Assembly: GCA_015767395.1 (NCBI GenBank)
Contig: JADWMI010000190.1
Location: 1-5,145 of the forward strand
From: Bacteroidota bacterium
GTDB taxonomy: Bacteria; Bacteroidota; Bacteroidia; Flavobacteriales; Flavobacteriaceae
Direction of reading: 5' to 3'
Length of the DNA stretch: 5,145 bases
Under the pieces are notes generated by a model. It saw nothing but the letters and a program-made list of their open reading frames with translations. It made no database searches and was not told where the DNA came from. This document shows, in pieces, positions 1 through 5,145 of this stretch; the first letter of the stretch is position 1, and every line of letters begins with the position of its first letter. A program made the position numbers and the translations under genes.

Positions 1-2
1 AA

Positions 3-53
3 ATGAAAAAATTAGCAATTGTATTGTCTCTTGTACTTGTAATAAGTGCTTGT
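3..53 (+). other. Lipoprotein signal peptide and lipobox of PstS
   Basis: Codons 1-17 encode a type II (lipoprotein) signal: two lysines, a hydrophobic stretch rich in Leu, Val and Ile, then Ile-Ser-Ala-Cys. Cleavage is expected before Cys17, which would be lipidated. The residues after the Cys are Gly-Glu-Lys-Lys-Ala-Asn. I do not see a clear acidic surface-export signal of the kind described for Bacteroidota surface lipoproteins, so retention facing the periplasm is the more likely inference. Confidence 0.88.
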
Positions 54-959
54 GGTGAAAAAAAAGCAAATAAAAAAGAAGGTGACGTTGCTTCAACAAC
101 ATTATCTGGAACTATTAAAATTGACGGATCAAGTACCGTGTTTCCTATTTCTGAAGCTGTTGCAGAAGAATTTAGAAATGAAGAACCTAAAGTAAAAGTT
201 ACCATTGGTGTTTCTGGAACTGGTGGTGGTTTCAAAAAATTCTCAAGAGGTGAAACAAACTTATCAAACGCTTCACGTCCAATTAAAGACAAAGAAAAAG
301 CAGCTTGTGCTGAAAATAACATTACTTATTTAGAATTAGAAGTTGCTTATGACGGACTGGCTGTATTGGTAAATCCGGAAAATGATTGGGTTGACAACTT
401 CACTGTTGAAGAATTAAAGAAAATTTGGGAACCAGCTGCACAAGGTGTAATTATGAAATGGAACCAAATTAGACCTGAATGGCCAAACGAAGAAATTCAT
501 TTGTTCGGCCCTGGTGTTGCGTCAGGAACTTACGACTATTTCACGGAAGCAATTGTTGGAAAAAGTGGTTCAAGTCGTGGTGATTTTACTGCGAGTGAAG
601 ATGATCATGTTTTGGTGCAAGGAATTGCTGGAGACAAGTTTTCATTAGGATTTTTCGGATTGGCTTACTATGCTGAAAACAAAGACAAGCTTACTTTAAT
701 AGGTGTAAATAACGGTGAAACAGTTGTAAAGCCAACTTTAGAAACCGTGAGTAATGGAACTTATAGTCCATTGTCTAGACCTTTATTTGTTTACGTAAAC
801 AGCACTTCAGTTAAATCTCCTGAAGTAATTGAATTTGTAAACTTCTACATTGATAATGCAGGTGAATTGGCCGAAGATGTTGGGTACATTCCACTTCCTG
901 CTGAAAAATATACACAACAAAAAGCAAATTTCAACGCCTTCGTTGAAAGTAACAAATAG
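3..959 (+). CDS. pstS: Phosphate ABC transporter substrate-binding lipoprotein PstS
   Basis: This is the phosphate-binding component of the Pst ABC importer, which captures inorganic phosphate and delivers it to the PstC-PstA channel. The 318-residue product starts with a lipoprotein signal peptide: lysines 2-3, a hydrophobic core at about 4-14 and the lipobox ISAC with Cys17 as the lipidation site. A charged, Lys-rich linker follows to about residue 36. The PstS family motifs are in order: DGSSTVFP (41-48), SGTGGGF (71-77), SRPIKD (91-96), [11 protein letters not shown] (115-125), [12 protein letters not shown] (169-180), LGFFGLAYY (215-223), a [12 protein letters not shown] segment (255-266) and GYIPLP near the C-terminus (294-299). 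Length is normal for the family. The ATG at base 3 is chosen because it gives a complete signal peptide. It is the first gene of the operon seen here, and its stop overlaps the pstC GTG. Unlike E. coli PstS, it is predicted to be membrane-anchored rather than soluble. Confidence 0.97.
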   Translation: MKKLAIVLSLVLVISACGEKKANKKEGDVASTTLSGTIKIDGSSTVFPISEAVAEEFRNEEPKVKVTIGVSGTGGGFKKFSRGETNLSNASRPIKDKEKAACAENNITYLELEVAYDGLAVLVNPENDWVDNFTVEELKKIWEPAAQGVIMKWNQIRPEWPNEEIHLFGPGVASGTYDYFTEAIVGKSGSSRGDFTASEDDHVLVQGIAGDKFSLGFFGLAYYAENKDKLTLIGVNNGETVVKPTLETVSNGTYSPLSRPLFVYVNSTSVKSPEVIEFVNFYIDNAGELAEDVGYIPLPAEKYTQQKANFNAFVESNK

Positions 960-1909
960 TGAAGAAGAGGAAAGTTCAAGAAAATCAGTTATCTGCTATG
1001 GTAACTGGTTTACTTGTTAAAACAAATTTGATGCGTAAAATAAAAGAATATGTAATTGAAAAATCACTTTTATCAAGTGCTTTAATTACAATTGCCGTTA
1101 CTTTTGGTATTATTTCGGTTTTAGCGATTGAAGCTTTTCAATTTTTTAGTGAAGTTTCTATTCTTGATTTTTTAACCGATACGCAATGGACACCTTTGTT
1201 TACCGATAAACATTACGGTATTTTACCATTACTTTCGGGAACATTATTGACATCGCTTATTGCCATTTCAGTAGCATTGCCTGTTGGATTGTCTATTAGT
1301 ATTTATTTAAGTGAATATGCTCCAAAAAGTTTTAGGAAAACAATAAAACCATTATTAGAATTATTAGCGGCCGTACCAACTGTTGTATATGGTTTTTTTG
1401 CTTTAATTGTAGTCACACCATTTTTACAGCAATTTATACCAAATCTATCGGGATTCAACTCTCTTTCGGCTGGTATTGTAATGGGGATCATGATTATTCC
1501 TTTTGTGTCTTCATTAAGTGAAGATGCCTTACACGCGGTTCCAAAGGCGTTGAGAGAAGCTTCATACGGAATGGGCGCTACCAAACTACAAACTGCTTTT
1601 AAAGTAGTGGTTCCGGCAGCCTCATCAGGAATTATTGTTTCTATTATTTTGGCCATTTCAAGAGCCATTGGAGAAACCATGATTGTGGCCATTGCAGCAG
1701 GGCAACAACCACGATTAACGTTTGATCCAACGGTACCGGTTGAAACCATTACAGCCTATATTGTTCAGGTAAGCTTGGGTGATGTGCAGCACGGCTCTGT
1801 TGAATACAGAACTATTTTTGCTGCAGGTATTACCTTATTTGTATTTACCTTTTTATTGAACACATTGAGTTATCACATTCGAAAAAAATACAGACAAAAA
1901 TATGAATAG
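959..1909 (+). CDS. pstC: Phosphate ABC transporter permease PstC
   Basis: This is one of the two inner-membrane permeases of the Pst importer; it pairs with PstA to form the phosphate channel. About six hydrophobic segments are visible, near residues 38-62, 88-112, 135-157, 166-186, 220-236 and 284-304. The binding-protein-dependent permease (EAA) loop that docks onto PstB spans roughly 188-221, with REASYGMGATKLQT at 199-212. The ISRAIGET motif (233-240) is typical of PstC/PstA. The start is uncertain. The GTG at 959 shares one base with the pstS TAG, lies in an A-rich leader with A at -3, and would couple translation. However, residues 1-24 have no obvious family counterpart, and the ATG at 1031 gives an N-terminus (MRKIKEYVIEK) more like usual PstC proteins. 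The ATG at 998 has a poorer leader. The 3' end overlaps pstA by 8 bases. The role is secure; only the N-terminus is in doubt. Confidence 0.96.
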   Translation: MKKRKVQENQLSAMVTGLLVKTNLMRKIKEYVIEKSLLSSALITIAVTFGIISVLAIEAFQFFSEVSILDFLTDTQWTPLFTDKHYGILPLLSGTLLTSLIAISVALPVGLSISIYLSEYAPKSFRKTIKPLLELLAAVPTVVYGFFALIVVTPFLQQFIPNLSGFNSLSAGIVMGIMIIPFVSSLSEDALHAVPKALREASYGMGATKLQTAFKVVVPAASSGIIVSIILAISRAIGETMIVAIAAGQQPRLTFDPTVPVETITAYIVQVSLGDVQHGSVEYRTIFAAGITLFVFTFLLNTLSYHIRKKYRQKYE

Positions 1910-2756
1910 TATTCAAAAAAATAGATTGAAAGATCAGCTATTCAAAATTTGGGGAATCGGGTGTACCCTATTCGCCCTCATTTTATTAGTGGTTTTTATT
2001 GGAGACATTTTAATTGATGGCATTCAAAGAATAGATTGGGGTTTTATCACCAATTTACCTTCAAGAAAACCTGAAAAATCAGGGATTTTTACGGCATTAA
2101 TGGGTAGTATTTGGATTTTATTGTTAACCACAATTATTGCGTTTCCCGTTGGAGTTGCAGCAGGTGTTTATTTAGAAGAATACAGTAAAAAAAATAGACT
2201 TTCAGCATTGCTAGAAATTAATATTTCAAACTTGGCTGGTGTACCTTCTATCATTTATGGACTATTGGGTTTGGAAGTTTTTGTCCGTATTATGGGATTA
2301 GGAGCAAGTGTTTTAGCAGGTGCATTAACATTGTCGTTATTAATTCTTCCAATTATAATAGTAGCAACCAGGGAAGCGGTAAAAGCGGTACCAGATTCAA
2401 TTAGAGATGCTTCATACGCATTGGGTGCTTCAAAATGGCAAACGATATGGAATCAAATATTACCTGCCTCAGGCGGTGGTATTTTAACAGGTGTAATTTT
2501 AGCACTTTCAAGAGCCGTTGGTGAAACCGCTCCATTAATTGTTGTTGGAGCTTTGGCTTATGTTCCTTTTGCACCATCGAACCCGATGGATGAATTTTCG
2601 GTGTTACCAATTCAAATATTCAACTGGATATCGAGACCACAACATGGATTTATAGAAAATGCTGCCGCTGCAATTATAATTTTATTATTAATTACCTTCG
2701 TAATGAATGGTATCGCAGTTTATTTCAGAAATAAATGGCAAAAGAAATTGAAATAA
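1902..2756 (+). CDS. pstA: Phosphate ABC transporter permease PstA
   Basis: This is the second inner-membrane permease of the Pst importer, partner of PstC. The 284-residue product has about six membrane segments, near 17-37, 66-90, 107-128, 134-155, 190-206 and 252-275. The cytoplasmic EAA loop at about 157-190 includes [14 protein letters not shown] and [11 protein letters not shown] and is the contact surface for Pst[12 protein letters not shown] (202-212) is a strong PstA signature; the equivalent in PstC is ISRAIGETM. The ATG at 1902 lies within the last codons of pstC, giving an 8-base overlap (ATGAATAG) that implies translational coupling. Length matches the family, and no frameshift or missing segment is seen. 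PstA is distinguished from PstC by the GETAPL form of the motif and by its position just before pstB. Confidence 0.97.
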   Translation: MNSIQKNRLKDQLFKIWGIGCTLFALILLVVFIGDILIDGIQRIDWGFITNLPSRKPEKSGIFTALMGSIWILLLTTIIAFPVGVAAGVYLEEYSKKNRLSALLEINISNLAGVPSIIYGLLGLEVFVRIMGLGASVLAGALTLSLLILPIIIVATREAVKAVPDSIRDASYALGASKWQTIWNQILPASGGGILTGVILALSRAVGETAPLIVVGALAYVPFAPSNPMDEFSVLPIQIFNWISRPQHGFIENAAAAIIILLLITFVMNGIAVYFRNKWQKKLK

Positions 2757-2758
2757 CA

Positions 2759-3574
2759 ATGAAAAATACAATCGATCAAAATATTACTTTAAATACCGCA
2801 ATTGTTGAAGATGAAAATCATGCAGCACGTATTGAAGCGAAAGATATAAAAGTTTGGTACGAAGATTTTATGGCTATTAAAGGCATAAGTATGAAAATTA
2901 AACCAAATACCGTAACTGCATTTATTGGACCATCAGGTTGTGGAAAATCTACTTTTCTTCGTCTATTTAATAGAATGAACGATTATGTAGATGGGTTTAA
3001 AATGGAAGGGAAAATTAAGCTTGAAAGAAAAAACATTTACAATAAAAAAGTATTGGTTGAAGAATTGAGAAAAGAAGTAGGTATGGTATTTCAAAAACCA
3101 AATCCGTTTCCAAAGTCAATTTTTGAAAATGTTGCTTACGGCTTAAAAATTCAAGGAATTACCGATAAAAAATTTATAAACGAACGTGTTGAAAAAGCGT
3201 TGAAACAAGCTGACCTTTGGGATGAAGTTAAAGACAATTTAAAAAAATCGGCATTGGCATTGTCTGGCGGACAGCAACAACGTTTGTGTATTGCACGTAC
3301 TTTGGCCGTTGAACCTTCTATTATTTTAATGGATGAACCAACCTCAGCTTTAGATCCAATTTCAACTGCTAAAATTGAAGATTTAATCTTCGAATTAAAA
3401 GAAAAATACACCATTATTATTGTAACACACAATATGCAACAAGCCAGTAGAATTAGTGATTATACTGCCTTTTTCTACTTAGGTGAATTGGTTGAATACA
3501 ATAAAACAAAAACTATTTTTACGAACCCAGAAAAAAAACGAACCGAAAACTATATTACCGGTCGTTTTGGATAA
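2759..3574 (+). CDS. pstB: Phosphate ABC transporter ATP-binding protein PstB
   Basis: This is the cytoplasmic ATPase that drives phosphate import as a dimer bound to PstC-PstA. All nucleotide-binding motifs are intact. Numbered from the upstream ATG at 2735, they are: Walker [10 protein letters not shown] (65-73), Q-loop VFQKPNPFP (118-126), ABC signature LSGGQQQR (176-183), Walker B IILMDEP (196-202), D-loop SALD (204-207) and switch His232 in VTHNMQQA. The C-terminal ENYITGRFG is nearly the same as the E. coli PstB ending. Two starts are possible. The ATG at 2735 lies inside pstA and gives 279 residues with a 22-base overlap. The ATG at 2759 gives 271 residues, begins 2 bases after the pstA stop, and has an A-rich leader with A at -3. 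I prefer 2759, because the first eight residues of the longer form carry no family sequence. Either form has an N-terminal extension before the conserved ATPase domain begins near residue 32. Confidence 0.97.
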   Translation: MKNTIDQNITLNTAIVEDENHAARIEAKDIKVWYEDFMAIKGISMKIKPNTVTAFIGPSGCGKSTFLRLFNRMNDYVDGFKMEGKIKLERKNIYNKKVLVEELRKEVGMVFQKPNPFPKSIFENVAYGLKIQGITDKKFINERVEKALKQADLWDEVKDNLKKSALALSGGQQQRLCIARTLAVEPSIILMDEPTSALDPISTAKIEDLIFELKEKYTIIIVTHNMQQASRISDYTAFFYLGELVEYNKTKTIFTNPEKKRTENYITGRFG

Positions 3575-3586
3575 AACAATATTATT

Positions 3587-4252
3587 ATGGTTTTAAATGC
3601 TGAACAAGAACGCATCCAACTAAACAATACCGGACTTGAAATGTTATCATTATGCATTTCACAAATAGAAAAAGCCACTGAGGCTTTATTGTCTCACGAT
3701 ACTGATTTAGCCGAGGAGGTAATGAATTCTGAAACCAAGGTTAACGCCATGGATTTAAAAATTGGAAAGGACTGTGAAAAGTTTTTGGCTTTGTACAATC
3801 CAGTAGCAATTGACTTGCGTTTTATTATGGCAATTCTAAAAATAAATGCTGATTTAGAACGTATTGCCGATCATGCCTATGGTATTTCAAGAATAATAGT
3901 GGAGCAAGATAAAAAAATTGATCCGCATTTATTTGAAGTCTTAAAGTTTGGTGATATTTACGAAACCATCACTTCTATGTTTGAAGATATTACCAAAGCA
4001 TTTGAAACCAAAGATGCTTCTTATGCCAGAAAAGTATTCAAAAAAGACAAGGTTTTAGATAAAATTAATGCCAATTCATTTTCAATAATTGAAGCAGAAA
4101 TTAAAAAAGATATTAATGTAATAGACCAAACCTTATTGTTGTTTGCAGTAGTTAAAAAGTTTGAAAGGGTTGGCGATTTAATTAAAAACGTTGCTGAAGA
4201 AATTATTTTTTACATTGATGCTGAAGTATTAAAACATAAAAAGAAAAAGTAA
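3587..4252 (+). CDS. phoU: Phosphate signalling regulator PhoU
   Basis: This is PhoU, a cytoplasmic all-helical protein that, in studied bacteria, restrains the Pst transporter and conveys phosphate sufficiency to a PhoR-type sensor kinase. The 221-residue product has the expected two-fold repeat of three-helix bundles. Each half carries the metal-binding ExxxD motif: ERIAD (91-95, in NADLERIADHAYGI) and ERVGD (193-197, in KFERVGDLIKNVAEEI). Other family segments are YNPVAIDLRFIMAILKI (70-86) and the second-half KVFKKDKVLDKIN (149-161). The C-terminus is Lys-rich (KHKKKK). The ATG at 3587 follows pstB by 12 bases in an A/T-rich leader without a Shine-Dalgarno sequence, so it is probably the last gene of the pst message. 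No sensor kinase or PhoB-like gene is visible, so its signalling partner must be elsewhere in the genome, if present. Confidence 0.96.
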   Translation: MVLNAEQERIQLNNTGLEMLSLCISQIEKATEALLSHDTDLAEEVMNSETKVNAMDLKIGKDCEKFLALYNPVAIDLRFIMAILKINADLERIADHAYGISRIIVEQDKKIDPHLFEVLKFGDIYETITSMFEDITKAFETKDASYARKVFKKDKVLDKINANSFSIIEAEIKKDINVIDQTLLLFAVVKKFERVGDLIKNVAEEIIFYIDAEVLKHKKKK

Positions 4253-4282
4253 TTTCTTCACAAATTAAAACTATAGATTTGG
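4253..4282. other. Convergent spacer between phoU and the CDF gene
   Basis: Only 30 bases separate the stop codons of the two convergent genes. The one pairing I see is a 6-bp A/T-only inverted repeat (AAGAAA at 4241-4246 with TTTCTT at 4253-4258) straddling the phoU stop. It has a single G-C pair and no adjacent long U tract, so it is too weak to call a terminator. Transcripts from the two sides probably overlap at their 3' ends. Confidence 0.6.
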
Positions 4283-5145
4283 TTAGTTAGGCTCTATGTG
4301 AATTAAAATATACTCAAGGTTTGGAATTTTCTCCATTAAAGTATCTTTCAATTTATGCGCAATTGAATGCCCTTCCTTTACTGTTATATTCGCATCAACT
4401 ATGGCGTGTAAATCAACATGGTATTTTAAACCCGTTTTTCTAATTAAACATTTTTCTGTATCTATAATTCCTTCAACATTATTAGCTACAAATCTAATTT
4501 CATATATTAAATCGTCATACAAATGTTCGTCCATTATTTCACTTAATGCAGGTTTAGAAATTAAATAGGCATTGTAAAAAATAAATCCAGCAGCAAAAAG
4601 AGCTGCCCAATCATCTGCAGCTTCATAGCCTTCACCAAAAATTAATGCGATAGAAATACCTATAAACGCTGCTATTGAAGTAATGGCATCGCTTCTATGA
4701 TGCCAAGCATCGGCTTTTAAGGCTGAGCTATTGATTTCAATACTTTTTTTATGGACTATTCTATAAGAAATTTCTTTCCATATTATAATGATACCCAAAA
4801 CAATTAAAGTCCAAGATTCTGGAGTTTTTTGTGGTGATAAAATATGTTGAATACTTTCATATCCAATAACAGTAGCAGATATTATTAAAAAGCCAACGAC
4901 CAGAAATGTTATTAAAGGCTCAATACGGCCGTGGCCATATGGGTGTTTTTTATCGGGTGGTTTATTGGCATATTTAATACCAAATAATACAAATAATGAA
5001 GAAAAAATATCAGTTGTAGATTCAATCGCATCTGCAATTAAAGCATAAGAGTTACCCAAAATCCCCGCCATAAATTTAATGATAGCCAACAAAGCATTGC
5101 TAACAATACTTATATAGGTGGCTTTAACAGCTATTTTCTCCGCAC
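4283..5145 (-). CDS. Cation diffusion facilitator (CDF) metal transporter, partial
   Basis: This is a membrane antiporter of the CDF (FieF/YiiP-type) family that exports divalent metal ions such as Zn2+, Fe2+ or Mn2+ in exchange for protons. The gene is cut by the right edge. An internal TTG at 5092-5090 could pass for a start, but the frame stays open for 17 more codons (AEKIAVKATYISIVSNA) that read as normal family sequence entering TM1. Numbered from that first complete codon (286 visible residues), membrane segments are near 11-30, 34-56, 77-96, 111-128, 147-170 and 176-195. Metal-site motifs are E41-x3-D45 in TM2, H148-x3-D152 in TM5, and D64-x2-H67-x3-H71 matching the YiiP loop site. 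The cytoplasmic domain (about 204-286) carries H242, H246, H259, H263 and H282, ending in IHIEPN. TM2 has Glu where characterised members have His or Asp. The metal cannot be assigned from sequence alone. Confidence 0.95.
   Translation of the reverse strand, partial: AEKIAVKATYISIVSNALLAIIKFMAGILGNSYALIADAIESTTDIFSSLFVLFGIKYANKPPDKKHPYGHGRIEPLITFLVVGFLIISATVIGYESIQHILSPQKTPESWTLIVLGIIIIWKEISYRIVHKKSIEINSSALKADAWHHRSDAITSIAAFIGISIALIFGEGYEAADDWAALFAAGFIFYNAYLISKPALSEIMDEHLYDDLIYEIRFVANNVEGIIDTEKCLIRKTGLKYHVDLHAIVDANITVKEGHSIAHKLKDTLMEKIPNLEYILIHIEPN

Noticed and set aside
1099..1106. TACTTTTG, another TAnnTTTG match, inside pstC.
   Set aside because: There is no TTG at the proper spacing upstream and no gene start downstream other than pstA, about 800 bases away.
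1303..1749. Open frame of 148 codons on the - strand within pstC.
   Set aside because: It lies wholly inside a clear PstC permease and its translation has no recognisable domain or composition of a real protein; it is a shadow frame.
2401..2610. Open frame of 69 codons on the - strand within pstA.
   Set aside because: It is fully covered by conserved PstA coding sequence, including the EAA loop and GETAPL motif, and has no family resemblance.
3151..3432. Open frame of 93 codons on the - strand within pstB.
   Set aside because: It is antisense to the ABC signature and Walker B region; the open frame is a by-product of the conserved pstB codons.
3562..3569. TCGTTTTG just before the phoU start as a possible separate phoU promoter.
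   Set aside because: It departs from TAnnTTTG at the key A, lies within conserved pstB codons (TGRFG), and the 12-base pstB-phoU gap suggests co-transcription.
3713..3724. A textbook Shine-Dalgarno-like GAGGAGGT followed by an in-frame ATG inside phoU, as a possible internal start.
   Set aside because: The spacing to the ATG is only 1 base, far too short. The bases are explained by Glu-Glu-Val codons in conserved phoU sequence, and this type of genome does not rely on Shine-Dalgarno sites.
3976..3983. TATGTTTG, a match to the Bacteroidota -7 promoter element TAnnTTTG, inside phoU.
   Set aside because: The nearest upstream TTG is about 25 bases away rather than 17-19, no gene start follows, and such 8-mers occur by chance in AT-rich DNA.
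4241..4258. Inverted repeat AAGAAA/TTTCTT across the phoU stop as a bidirectional terminator.
   Set aside because: A 6-bp stem with one G-C pair is too weak, and there is no following U-rich run.

Overview
This window holds a complete high-affinity phosphate import operon, pstS-pstC-pstA-pstB-phoU, on the + strand. A convergent cation diffusion facilitator (CDF) metal transporter lies on the - strand and runs off the right edge. The DNA is AT-rich, the gene starts sit in A-rich leaders without convincing Shine-Dalgarno sequences, and the protein sequences look like Bacteroidota, most likely Flavobacteriia/Flavobacteriaceae. That placement rests on recognition by eye, not on a database search.

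Layout. pstS (3-959) encodes a lipoprotein phosphate-binding protein; its ATG is only 2 bases from the left edge, so its promoter and any Pho-type operator are out of view. pstC (959-1909, GTG start overlapping the pstS stop; a shorter ATG start at 1031 is possible) and pstA (1902-2756) encode the two inner-membrane permeases. pstB (2759-3574, with an upstream in-frame ATG at 2735) encodes the ATPase. phoU (3587-4252) encodes the metal-binding regulator that links transporter state to phosphate signalling. Junctions are a 1-base overlap, an 8-base overlap, a 22-base overlap or 2-base gap (depending on the pstB start), and a 12-base gap. I saw no credible internal promoter, which fits one polycistronic, translationally coupled message. 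No PhoR/PhoB-type two-component genes are in the window.

How the genes work together. PstS captures phosphate outside the inner membrane, PstC-PstA form the channel, a PstB dimer powers transport, and PhoU is expected to damp uptake and signalling when phosphate is plentiful. After a 30-base convergent spacer comes the 3' end of the CDF gene. Its reading frame continues in full agreement with the family up to base 5145, so it is partial here; the apparent TTG start at 5092 is an artefact of the window.

No stretch over 300 bases lacks a gene. I found no RNA gene, mobile element, CRISPR array or new system; this is ordinary core metabolism. The points most worth a second look are the Glu in the CDF transmembrane metal site, the altered phosphate-contact positions and lipoprotein anchoring of PstS, and the uncertain pstC and pstB starts.
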